64,000 nucleotides of DNA. Origin: Kocuria sp. Lineage in GTDB: Bacteria > Actinomycetota > Actinomycetes > Actinomycetales > Micrococcaceae. The notes under the pieces are model-generated. The model searched no databases. It worked only from the letters and a program-made list of their open reading frames with translations, and was not told where the DNA came from. The position numbers and the translations under genes are program-made. The stretch's first letter is position 1. Each line of letters starts with the position of its first letter. Shown one piece after another: positions 56,820 through 64,000 of the stretch. The stretch is from NCBI GenBank assembly GCA_030524035.1, contig JAUNHG010000002.1, positions 413,850-477,849 of the forward strand, read 5' to 3'.

Positions 56820-56931
56820 TCCGGCTTTTCGTTAGGCTTAACTCACTGGATCAACCCAATGCGCTGATCAGTTGCCCGGCAGCTGCTACCGCCGGTGCGG
56901 TCATATTTCGTGAATTGTAGAGGAGCTCTTC

Positions 56932-57702
56932 ATGGACTCTGTTGTCGGTAAAACCGTGATCATCACTGGTTCTTCGCGCGGTGTGGGTGCTGATACCGCC
57001 AAGATCCTGGCACAGGCGGGAGCCAATGTGGTGGTGAATTACCGTCAAAAGGCTCCACGCGCCAACAAAGTTGTCCAGGACATTGAAGCAGCAGGGGGCA
57101 AGGCCATTGCGGTCGGCGCGGACCTCACTGATCCTTCCACCGTGGAAGCCATGTTCCGTCAGGCGATGGAAACTTTTGGTTCCGTCGATGTGGTCATCCT
57201 TAATGCCTCCGGCGGCATGGAGTCCGGCATGGGTGAGGACTACGCGATGCGACTTAACCGCGACGCCCAAAACAATGCCCTCACCACAGCGTTAACCTAC
57301 TTACCCCACGGTGGCCGCGTGGTTTTTGTCACCAGTCATCAAGCCCACTTCATCCGCGATGTCGACACAATGGATGCTTACGTTGATGTCGCTCATTCCA
57401 AACGTGCAGGCGAAGACCAGCTGGTTTCGCGCATTCCGGAAATGACCGAACACGGTGTGGACTTTGTGGTGGTCTCCGGAGACATGATCGAAGGAACCGT
57501 GACGGCGACACTGCTCAACCGCGCCCAACCCGGTGCACTCGAGGCACGTCGCGAAGCTGCGGGAAAGCTGTTGTCTGTGCAGGAGTTCGCCACCGAAATT
57601 GCGGCCATGGTCACTGCCGATGTGCCCACTGGCCACATCGAGTTAGCCGGTGGCCCCGGTGATTTCCCAGCGGATGGCGGTGCCGCGCAACCTGTCGCCT
57701 AA
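56932..57702 (+). CDS. SDR-family oxidoreductase, FabL-like (possible enoyl-ACP reductase)
   Basis: Short-chain dehydrogenase, 256 residues. The cofactor loop ITGSSRGVGADTAKILA (11-27) is of the classical type. The expected YxxxK is not present. Instead Y150 and K157 are spaced Y-x6-K (YVDVAHSK), the spacing of enoyl-ACP reductases. A classical glycine loop with Y-x6-K is the combination known in Bacillus FabL. FabI, by contrast, has an altered glycine loop. The neighbour fabG, 112 bases upstream, supports a fatty acid role. Function is inferred; other SDR reactions are possible. AGGAG lies before ATG 56932. Confidence 0.6.
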   Translation: MDSVVGKTVIITGSSRGVGADTAKILAQAGANVVVNYRQKAPRANKVVQDIEAAGGKAIAVGADLTDPSTVEAMFRQAMETFGSVDVVILNASGGMESGMGEDYAMRLNRDAQNNALTTALTYLPHGGRVVFVTSHQAHFIRDVDTMDAYVDVAHSKRAGEDQLVSRIPEMTEHGVDFVVVSGDMIEGTVTATLLNRAQPGALEARREAAGKLLSVQEFATEIAAMVTADVPTGHIELAGGPGDFPADGGAAQPVA

Positions 57703-57717
57703 TGTGCCCAGGAATTT

Positions 57718-57759
57718 TGTGTGGTGAGGGCCGTCGGCACACATGGACCTCACCACACA
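57718..57759. terminator. hairpin between the FabL-like gene and serB
   Basis: 12-bp perfect arms TGTGTGGTGAGG (57718-57729) and CCTCACCACACA (57748-57759) between convergent genes, followed on the plus strand by CTCTTT. Confidence 0.6.
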
Positions 57760-57763
57760 CTCT

Positions 57764-58696
57764 TTAGAGATCAGCGAAAAACCTCACAGAATCCAGGTTT
57801 GGCAAGTTAATTTGCGCATCTGCTACCTGGCGAATGGCAGGTTTACCGTTGAAAGAAATACCCACCGCAGCCGTTGCCAGCATGGGGGCGTCATTGGCGC
57901 CGTCGCCAACCGCAATTACCTGGTCCAGACTGACCCCATCCGCCTGCGCCCACTGACGTAGCGTGCGTTCTTTGACATAGCCATCCACAATGTCCCCCAC
58001 CAGGGAACCTGTCAGATGGCCGTCAACGATTTCCAGTTCATTGGCCAAGTGGTGGTCTAACCCGAGTTTTTCCGCCAGGGGGCTCAGCACTTGGCGGAAT
58101 CCACCGGAGACCACAGCTACGCTATGCCCGGCCCGTTGAAAAGTATCCACCAGAACCCGGGCACCCACGCTGAAACGTACTTGCGCCACGACGTCTTCTA
58201 ACACCGATGCCGGCAGGCCACGCAAAACAGCGACACGTTCATGCAAAGACTGTGCAAAATCCAGCTCCCCCCGCATGGCACGGTCGGTGATCGCAGCTAC
58301 TTCTTCCCGGCGATTCGCGTGATCAGCAAGCAACTCGATGACCTCCTGCTGAATCAAGGTGGAATCCACGTCCATAATCAGCATTTTTTTAGCATCAGGG
58401 TCGAACAGGTGCCCCGGAATCACATTGACGTCCACACTGTGCCACAGAAAACCCAAAGGATCTGGGCGCAATCGTTTTCGAAGATCCTCCACGCTGCCCC
58501 CGGTGACCCGTGCGGTCATCACGGAATACCCTGTGGCTTCTGAATCCTCTCCACCACTTGATGCGGTGGAGGTCACACGAACCCGTCCGTGTTCTTTAAC
58601 CGTGGCCCCGGAGTCTTCAAGAGCAGCCAGGATTTCTTCAACATCTTCTGGCTGTGGAGTCCTGGACAGTGCGATCACGGCAAGTTCCTCGGTCAT
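57764..58696 (-). CDS. serB: phosphoserine phosphatase
   Basis: Last step of serine synthesis, HAD superfamily. It has 310 residues from ATG 58696, supported by TAGACT seven bases upstream; the frame is open to 58831 without similarity. An N-terminal ACT-like regulatory part (about 1-95) precedes the phosphatase domain. HAD motifs are MDVDSTLIQQE (nucleophile Asp first), SGGFRQVLSPLAEKL, the Lys in VKERTL, and VGDGANDAPML. Divergent from the ABC ATPase gene. Confidence 0.94.
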   Translation of the reverse strand: MTEELAVIALSRTPQPEDVEEILAALEDSGATVKEHGRVRVTSTASSGGEDSEATGYSVMTARVTGGSVEDLRKRLRPDPLGFLWHSVDVNVIPGHLFDPDAKKMLIMDVDSTLIQQEVIELLADHANRREEVAAITDRAMRGELDFAQSLHERVAVLRGLPASVLEDVVAQVRFSVGARVLVDTFQRAGHSVAVVSGGFRQVLSPLAEKLGLDHHLANELEIVDGHLTGSLVGDIVDGYVKERTLRQWAQADGVSLDQVIAVGDGANDAPMLATAAVGISFNGKPAIRQVADAQINLPNLDSVRFFADL

Positions 58697-58709
58697 GGCG
58701 GGGAGTCTA
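58694..58709 (-). promoter_or_regulatory. leaderless promoter of serB (-10 TAGACT)
   Basis: On the minus strand TAGACT (58709-58704) precedes ATG (58696-58694) by seven bases. Confidence 0.55.
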
Positions 58710-58767
58710 TCGCCCGTATGGACTGGAATGAATTTGACGCCTGCCACAGAGCACATGGTTGCGCTAC

Positions 58768-58784
58768 TAGAGTATGTGTCCATG
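58768..58784 (+). promoter_or_regulatory. possible leaderless promoter of the ABC ATPase (-10 TAGAGT)
   Basis: TAGAGT at 58768-58773 is eight bases before ATG 58782; the spacing is slightly longer than in the other cases. Confidence 0.4.
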
Positions 58785-59567
58785 AGCGCCGTGCTAACCA
58801 TGACTGATGTTGACCTTGTCCGATCCAACACGTCCTTGTTGAACGGTGTCTCCTGGTCCGTTCAAGACAGCGAACGTTGGGTGGTGCTTGGACCGAATGG
58901 TGCGGGGAAGTCCACGATGCTCTCCATTGCCGCCGCTCGGTTACACCCCACACGGGGGTCAGTAGAGATCCTGGGGGAAACCCTTGGCCATGTGGATGTC
59001 TTCGACCTCCGACCACGCATCGGCCTGACATCAGCGCCGCTCGCGGAGCAAATCCCCGCAGGGGAAACCGTCTTCGACACCGTCGTGACCGCGGCATGGG
59101 CCGTTGCTGGACGCTGGCGGGAACAATACGACAAAGCCGACGAGGATCGCGCACACCAGCTGCTCACGGACTGGGATCTGCAAGCACTAACGCAACGTCG
59201 TTTCGGTTCATTATCTTCCGGGGAAAAGAAGCGTGTGTTAATCGCTCGCGCTCTGATGACCGACCCCGAACTCTTGTTGCTGGACGAACCCGCCGCCGGG
59301 TTAGACGTTGCAGGCCGTGAAGATTTGGTGGAGCGGCTAGACCAGCTGGCGGCTTCACCGGTAGCTCCAGCAGTGGTGATGGTCACCCACCATTTGGAGG
59401 AAGTACCCCCCGGGTTCACTCATGCCTTGCTGTTGCGCGACGGTGCCGTGGTGGCAGCAGGCCCCGTGGGAGAAGTCATGACACCCGCCGCGCTTTCCGA
59501 AACATACGGCTTACCGCTCAAACTGGTCCGGGTCGGCGACCGTTTTGCCGCGTTCCGCCAGGATTAA
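58782..59567 (+). CDS. orphan ABC transporter ATP-binding protein
   Basis: Single ABC ATPase, 261 residues from ATG 58782; the longer open frame overlaps serB antisense. Walker A is VLGPNGAGKSTMLS (about 34-47), signature LSSGEKKRVLIARALM, Walker B LLLLDEPAAGLDVAGRE and switch His VTHHLEEVPPGF. No permease or binding protein is adjacent. The signature with SSGEKKR and the HHLEE motif resemble molybdate/iron-type ModF-like ATPases, but the partner is unknown. It is followed after 6 bases by a TSUP permease, which is not an ABC permease. Confidence 0.82.
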   Translation: MSAVLTMTDVDLVRSNTSLLNGVSWSVQDSERWVVLGPNGAGKSTMLSIAAARLHPTRGSVEILGETLGHVDVFDLRPRIGLTSAPLAEQIPAGETVFDTVVTAAWAVAGRWREQYDKADEDRAHQLLTDWDLQALTQRRFGSLSSGEKKRVLIARALMTDPELLLLDEPAAGLDVAGREDLVERLDQLAASPVAPAVVMVTHHLEEVPPGFTHALLLRDGAVVAAGPVGEVMTPAALSETYGLPLKLVRVGDRFAAFRQD

Positions 59568-59573
59568 CGATGC

Positions 59574-60416
59574 GTGGATTGGATGGATGAGATCTGGAAC
59601 AGCTTTCCTTTTGACGGGTGGGAAGTTGTTCTGATTGTGGTAGCGGGTCTGTGGGCTGGCTTGATTAACACCATCGTGGGTTCCGGGACACTCGTGACGT
59701 TTCCCGTGCTCGTGACCATGGGCATTGCGCCAGTGACAGCCACCATGTCTAACGCGATGGGGCTGATCGCTGGGAACATCACGGGTGCGTGGGGTTATCG
59801 CAGCAAACTGAGGGGAGTGGAGCGCACGCTCTACCGGCTCATCCCGTGTTCAGTACTTGGCGGCGCTGTGGGTGCTGTGTTGTTGATGCAACTACCGGAG
59901 GAGATTTTCAGTTACGTAGCCCCGGGGTTGATTGTGGTCGCCCTAGGGTTTGTGATCTTCCAACCACGGTTGCAGTCCTTTGTGCAGGCCCGGAAGAACG
60001 CATCGGCAACCCCACACTCGTTTGTACCTGAAACGCATACCGCACGTGATCAACAACCGCTGATTCTCTATGTTCTGGTGTTTTGCGCCGGAGTGTACGG
60101 CGGGTATTTTGTGGCCGCGCAAGGAGTGCTCCTCCTGGGCATCCTGGGGGTGTTCCTGGCGGGATCCTTACAAACCGCCAATGCTGTCAAAACGGTGCTG
60201 GTGACGGTCGTGAATATTATTGCCGCGTTGTCCTATGTGATCTTCGCCCATGACCGCATCAATTGGTGGGTAGTTGCACTGATCGCGGTGTCTTCCGCAG
60301 TGGGATCATGGGCGGGAGCCAAAGTGGGCCAACGTTTATCGCCTGTGGCATTACGTTGCATCATTGTGGCTTTAGGGGTTGTGGCACTGGGCAACATGAT
60401 CCGACAACTGCTGTAA
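59574..60416 (+). CDS. TSUP-family permease (sulfite exporter TauE/SafE-like)
   Basis: Integral membrane protein, 280 residues with about eight helices in two repeats. The repeat hallmarks are WAGLINTIVGSGTLVTFPVLVTMG (in parts: GLINTIVGSGTLVTFP, about 25-40) and GVYGGYFVAAQGVLLLGILG. The family moves sulfite, sulfoacetate or other small organic sulfur anions. GTG 59574 is the start used; ATG 59583 is possible. It begins 6 bases after the ABC ATPase stop, so the two are probably co-transcribed. Confidence 0.85.
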   Translation: MDWMDEIWNSFPFDGWEVVLIVVAGLWAGLINTIVGSGTLVTFPVLVTMGIAPVTATMSNAMGLIAGNITGAWGYRSKLRGVERTLYRLIPCSVLGGAVGAVLLMQLPEEIFSYVAPGLIVVALGFVIFQPRLQSFVQARKNASATPHSFVPETHTARDQQPLILYVLVFCAGVYGGYFVAAQGVLLLGILGVFLAGSLQTANAVKTVLVTVVNIIAALSYVIFAHDRINWWVVALIAVSSAVGSWAGAKVGQRLSPVALRCIIVALGVVALGNMIRQLL

Positions 60417-60453
60417 CCCGCACGCATATGCTTTTCACGATGAAAGGGACTCT

Positions 60454-61281
60454 GTGGCCCGCCTGATTCGCCTAACAGACCCGCACGACCCTCGTGTTGC
60501 CGACTACACCTGCCTGACCGACGTAGCGCTGCGGAGAAAACTGGAACCTGCCCGGGGAATGTATCTGGCAGAGTCCTCCAAAGTTCTGCGCAGAGCACTA
60601 GCGGCAGGCCACCAGCCACGGTCTTTTTTCATGGCGGATCGGTGGGTAAAGTCCCTGTCTGATGTTCTAGATGCCCACCCGCAGATCCCCGTATACGTCG
60701 GTGCTGACGACGTCTTGGAAGCTGTCACAGGTTTTCACTTACACCGTGGAGCGCTAGCGGCTATGCAGCGGCCGGAGCCACTGGAGTTAGATACCGTGCT
60801 CGACGGCATCCGCCCGGGGAATGGTTCAGCTCGTCACCGCATCGCCATCCTGGAGAATTTAGTGGATCACACCAACGTTGGGGCGTGCTTTCGTTCAGCT
60901 GCCGCCATGGGAGTTGATGCTGTTTTGGTCACCCCACAATGTGCTGATCCACTGTATCGACGTAGCATCCGCGTCTCGATGGGAACGGTTTTTCAGGTTC
61001 CGTGGACCCGCATAGATTCATGGCCGCACGATATTGATCGGCTCACAGAGGCTGGTTATATCGTCGCTGGCATGACACTTGGAGACGGCGCCATCACATT
61101 GGATGACTTGGTCGCTGAAAATCACCAGAAACTCGCCGTGGTTTTTGGCTCTGAAGGCCACGGACTGACATCACATACGGAAAGGGTGCTTGATCGGCGG
61201 GTAACTATCCCGATGATGGGCGGAGTGGATTCCCTCAATGTGGCAGCGAGCTCAGCCGTGGCGTTTTACGCCACACGGTAA
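60454..61281 (+). CDS. SpoU/TrmH-family RNA 2'-O-methyltransferase
   Basis: SPOUT-class RNA methyltransferase; the target (rRNA or tRNA) cannot be read from sequence. It has 275 residues from GTG 60454 with GAAAGGGA ahead. An N-terminal substrate-binding domain (about 1-105) is followed by the knot domain with motif 1 ENLVDHTNVGACFRSAAAMG (in part NVGACFRSA), motif 2 VFGSEGHGLT and motif 3 IPMMGGVDSLNVAASSAV. All three motifs are intact, so activity is expected. Confidence 0.9.
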   Translation: MARLIRLTDPHDPRVADYTCLTDVALRRKLEPARGMYLAESSKVLRRALAAGHQPRSFFMADRWVKSLSDVLDAHPQIPVYVGADDVLEAVTGFHLHRGALAAMQRPEPLELDTVLDGIRPGNGSARHRIAILENLVDHTNVGACFRSAAAMGVDAVLVTPQCADPLYRRSIRVSMGTVFQVPWTRIDSWPHDIDRLTEAGYIVAGMTLGDGAITLDDLVAENHQKLAVVFGSEGHGLTSHTERVLDRRVTIPMMGGVDSLNVAASSAVAFYATR

Positions 61282-61298
61282 ACACCACGGCCTTGCCG

Positions 61299-63281
61299 CT
61301 AGTTTTTGCTGCGGTAGATAAAAGCCGCCATAGCATCCCTGTTGGTGGCATCCAAGGGGCGGTAGGTCCCATCAGGCCAGCCAGTGGTGACTCCCTGGTC
61401 CGCGAACCAGTGGATCTCCCGGTAGAACTGGCTTGTTGGGGAAACGTCCCGGAACCGCGAATTATTCGGAGCCGCGTACTGAGGAGAGCCCGCCAGTCGA
61501 TGGAAAATCGCCGCCGTAGCGTCCCGGGTCACGTGATGATTCGGGCGGAAAGTACCATCCACCCACCCCTGCATGATGCCTTTGTCACGGGCCCACATGA
61601 TCTCCTTGTAGAAAGGATGCCGCGGCGAAACATCGGTATATGGGGATATAGCGGGCGCAGTAAACGCCGGGGAACCTGCCATACGGTATGCGGCAGCTGC
61701 CATGGCATCGCGGTCGATCTTGCTGTTCGGGCGGAAACTACCATCTGACCAGCCCTTGAGGTAGCGACCGTCCCGAACCCAGGTGATTTCCCGGATGAAC
61801 GGGTGAGATGCTGCCACGTCCCTGAAAGGCGTGTTGGGGGCAACAGATGCCACCGCGTGCTTGGGAGCAACTTGCAACGTACCTAGCTGCCCGGTGGAGG
61901 TCGTTTTTAACGTATGTTCCACCTGGTCAACGCTCATAGAGGGGTTGCTCTGTTTCAGCAAGGCCACCGTCCCCGCCACAAAGGGAGAGGCCATAGATGT
62001 TCCGTACTTGGTTCCGTATGTCGGCGATCCAGTCGTCGTGGTGCCGGAATTCATAGTGGAGATGGTGGGGGCGCCCAGTGTTCCTCCCGGCGCTAGAACA
62101 TCCACCGCTGGCCCCCAGTTGGAGTAGGCCGCTTTCGCGCCACTCTGATCGGCGGCACCTACCACGATGGTGCGTGCACAGTTGGCCGGAGGGTAGTTGG
62201 CCGCGTTTTGGTTGGCGTTACCCGCAGAAACAACAACTGGCACATTGCGGTTATAGGCGTAGTCGATCGCGCTTTGCATAGTGGTGCCGCATGAGCCCAA
62301 GAGGTTCAGAGACATATTGATCACCGTTGCGGGTGTGGGCACTGTGGCACCATCGATGGTGGCCCCAGCAGCCCACCGGACACCCGCTGCGATATCCGAT
62401 TCGTACCCGTAGGTGCACGAACCCAAAACGCGTACCGGCATAATCCGGGCATCTCGTGCCACACCGGCCACACCAATGCCGTTATTCGTGTTCGCTGCCG
62501 CGATACCAGCCACGTGAGTCCCATGCCACGTGGCATTGCACCCAGAGATAGCCGGACGGTCCCCGGGGTCGGTGCTGTCAGCGTCCCGACCGTCACCGTC
62601 GATGGCGAACGTCCCCCCGTGGTTAGTCACCAAGTCCCGTCCCTGCACCACTTTGCCGTTAAGGTCCGGGTGATTGGTGATTCCGGTATCCACGATCGCA
62701 ATCACTTGCCCACTGCCGGTGGCGGTGGACCATGCGCTGGCAACATCACGATTGCGCAAATTGTGCTGTTGTTGGTACAGCGGGTCGTTGGTGGCGGAGG
62801 CAACTGCCAACCTGTCTGGCTCTGCGTATTCCACACGGGAATCTGCTTCTAGTTCGTTTACCAAGTCTTCTTGAGCATCCACATCCAGTGTCTGGTCAAG
62901 GGCCATGACATCCGTACCGTCATCCAAGGTATTGACGTTGCGGGCCGGACTGGAATCCGTGAGCTCTGCCTGGTCACCATCCGTTAAACCGACGGAATCG
63001 GCGGCTTTAGCCACTACTTCTTCCTTCGAAGAAACTTCTGTGGTGGGGTCTGTGAACTTCACAATCACTCGGTCTGTTTCTTGTGTGAGTTCGTCATCGG
63101 AGTTCGTGGGTGCGGCGCTTAGGTCTTGTCCGCGGGCCGTATCAGCAACGTCAGATTCCATCGAACTCTGCGTGGCAGCTGCAGGGGAGGCCCCGAGCGG
63201 TGCTGCGATGACCGCACAGGCGATTGCCACGGCAGCGCCAGGGCGTATGAGGGCATAGGGGAACCGAAAAGGCAGTGGCAT
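61299..63281 (-). CDS. secreted S8 subtilisin-like peptidase with three SLH repeats
   Basis: Exported serine protease, 660 residues from ATG 63281; an ATG at 63293 is also possible. A signal peptide covers about 1-36 (hydrophobic AAVAIACAVIAAPLGA, cut near ASPAAA). An I9-type propeptide lies at about 70-158 (RVIVKFTDP to VEYAEPDRLAV). The catalytic triad is D198 (IAIVDTGI), H253 (HGTHVAGI) and S429 (GTSMASPFVAGT), with oxyanion N355. C-terminal repeats at about 485-537, 547-600 and 609-660 each read like SLH modules (FRDV..HPFIREI, GWSDGSFRP, RDAMAA). The repeats suggest attachment to the cell wall. Confidence 0.9.
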   Translation of the reverse strand: MPLPFRFPYALIRPGAAVAIACAVIAAPLGASPAAATQSSMESDVADTARGQDLSAAPTNSDDELTQETDRVIVKFTDPTTEVSSKEEVVAKAADSVGLTDGDQAELTDSSPARNVNTLDDGTDVMALDQTLDVDAQEDLVNELEADSRVEYAEPDRLAVASATNDPLYQQQHNLRNRDVASAWSTATGSGQVIAIVDTGITNHPDLNGKVVQGRDLVTNHGGTFAIDGDGRDADSTDPGDRPAISGCNATWHGTHVAGIAAANTNNGIGVAGVARDARIMPVRVLGSCTYGYESDIAAGVRWAAGATIDGATVPTPATVINMSLNLLGSCGTTMQSAIDYAYNRNVPVVVSAGNANQNAANYPPANCARTIVVGAADQSGAKAAYSNWGPAVDVLAPGGTLGAPTISTMNSGTTTTGSPTYGTKYGTSMASPFVAGTVALLKQSNPSMSVDQVEHTLKTTSTGQLGTLQVAPKHAVASVAPNTPFRDVAASHPFIREITWVRDGRYLKGWSDGSFRPNSKIDRDAMAAAAYRMAGSPAFTAPAISPYTDVSPRHPFYKEIMWARDKGIMQGWVDGTFRPNHHVTRDATAAIFHRLAGSPQYAAPNNSRFRDVSPTSQFYREIHWFADQGVTTGWPDGTYRPLDATNRDAMAAFIYRSKN

Positions 63282-63600
63282 GGGGGGATGCATCCTTGGT
63301 GTTGGGGGGGGTAGAGGGTACGGGGGAGAACCCTGCTCATCGATGCATGGTCGATCAGCACAGAACACTCTACGAAACCTTGAGAGTTTCTGCAGGATTT
63401 TTCGTTCACCAGGCCGTGATGTTGATCGCTAGGTCAAGGAATACAACTACACCAACCGTGACGCTTAACTCGGCTGAGTAACCACTTCAACCTGCCGCTG
63501 GTGTAGGCTGGCTCGCTGGTGGTCTTCATGTCCGCCCGCATCCCAGCGTCATCGTGCCTGGCAAAATCCAGTCACCCGAAAGCTCAAGGACTTCATACGC
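63282..63600. promoter_or_regulatory. divergent intergenic region, protease/rpmE2
   Basis: About 320 bases without a supported gene. TAGGCT at 63504-63509 is a -10 candidate for rpmE2, giving a leader of about 85 bases. A pyrimidine-rich run of C lies just before the protease start on the minus strand. I see no clear Zur box. Confidence 0.35.
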
Positions 63601-63858
63601 ATGAAGAAAGATATTCATCCGGATTACAAGCCGGTCCTTTTCCGCGACCTGGCCTCCGGCAAGACTTTCCTGACCCGCTCCACCGCGACTTCCGAAAAGG
63701 TTGAAACGTGGGAAGACGGCAAAGAATATCCGCTCATCGAGGTGGAAATCTCATCTGAATCCCACCCGTTCTACACCGGTAAGCAGCGGATCATGGACTC
63801 CGCCGGTCGCGTTGAGCGCTTCAACGCCCGGTTCAAGAACTTCGGCAAGTCAAACTGA
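63601..63858 (+). CDS. rpmE2: 50S ribosomal protein L31 type B
   Basis: Ribosomal protein L31, 85 residues, of the long type B form ([16 protein letters not shown] start, [21 protein letters not shown] end). It has no cysteines, so it lacks the zinc-binding CxxC of type A L31. In other bacteria such a zinc-free paralogue replaces the zinc form during zinc shortage. Two hairpins follow the stop. Confidence 0.96.
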   Translation: MKKDIHPDYKPVLFRDLASGKTFLTRSTATSEKVETWEDGKEYPLIEVEISSESHPFYTGKQRIMDSAGRVERFNARFKNFGKSN

Positions 63859-63863
63859 ATCTT

Positions 63864-63944
63864 CTATGGCCCAAGCACACATCAGGCCATAGCGTGTCCC
63901 TCACGGCGGCGGTTGTCACCACACAGTCGGTGACAACCGCCGCC
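63864..63944 (+). terminator. tandem hairpins after rpmE2
   Basis: A first 8-bp hairpin (63864-63871 with 63885-63892) is followed by a strong 16-bp perfect hairpin (63905-63920 with 63929-63944, 8-base loop). The sequence to 64000 is AT-rich and shows no gene. Confidence 0.7.
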
Positions 63945-64000
63945 CGGTAAGTGTTTTACCAATGGCCCTTATTATTTAAGAATAACCACCCAAAAAATCA

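Noticed and set aside
63369..63600. Zur box upstream of rpmE2
   Set aside because: No convincing palindromic TGATAATNATTATCA-like site was seen, so zinc regulation is not claimed from sequence.

Overview
The window reads as chromosomal DNA of an actinomycete, most likely order Micrococcales (possibly family Micrococcaceae). Supporting genes are whiA behind rapZ-yvcK, opcA beside zwf, an ANTAR response regulator of the PdtaR type, a DUF3099 protein next to SURF1, actinobacterial-type SufR, and heme A biosynthesis next to the transketolase cluster. The base composition is moderate for an actinomycete. Many genes have an actinobacterial -10 element (TANNNT) exactly 6-7 nt before a start codon, which indicates leaderless transcription.

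Layout. 1-1193: 3' part of an ABC-F ATPase. 1194-3000: a decayed mobile element, with a truncated DNA methyltransferase fused to the C-terminal part of a large serine recombinase, two long perfect inverted repeats, and tRNA-Leu(CAA). 3116-11399: pdtaR, polA, rpsA, coaE, uvrB. 11439-12838: a probable yybP-ykoY manganese riboswitch and terC. 12862-16550 (minus): DUF3516 helicase, an orphan small gene, and a metallo-hydrolase. 16705-25634: uvrA-plsC-uvrC, then rapZ-yvcK-whiA. 25930-29513: gap-pgk-tpiA-secG. 29657-37946 (minus): tkt-tal-pgi-zwf-opcA/pgl, where OpcA and 6-phosphogluconolactonase are one fused protein. 38256-43075: ctaB, a DapA-family lyase, a two-gene ABC exporter, and ctaA. 43195-47993: sufR-sufB-sufD-sufC-sufT without sufS or sufU. 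48022-51036 (minus): bioY-bioM-bioN-ypfJ with a BioQ-like operator. 51215-55765: an EttA-like ABC-F ATPase, an HPr-kinase-like/PqqD-like protein, and SURF1, small zinc-protein and DUF3099 genes. 56088-61281: fabG, a FabL-like SDR, serB, an ABC ATPase, a TSUP permease and a SpoU methylase. 61299-63858: a secreted subtilase with SLH repeats, and rpmE2.

Together the genes form a housekeeping core: nucleotide excision repair (uvrA, uvrB, uvrC, with polA), lower glycolysis, the whole oxidative and most of the non-oxidative pentose phosphate pathway, heme A supply for cytochrome aa3 oxidase (ctaA, ctaB, SURF1), Fe-S assembly, biotin uptake, and fatty acid reduction steps. I saw no large undescribed defence or biosynthetic system. 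The most notable items are the OpcA-Pgl fusion, the recurring leaderless promoter architecture with operators built into it (bioY, rapZ), the putative Mn riboswitch, the HprK-like/PqqD-like protein, and the methyltransferase-recombinase scar.
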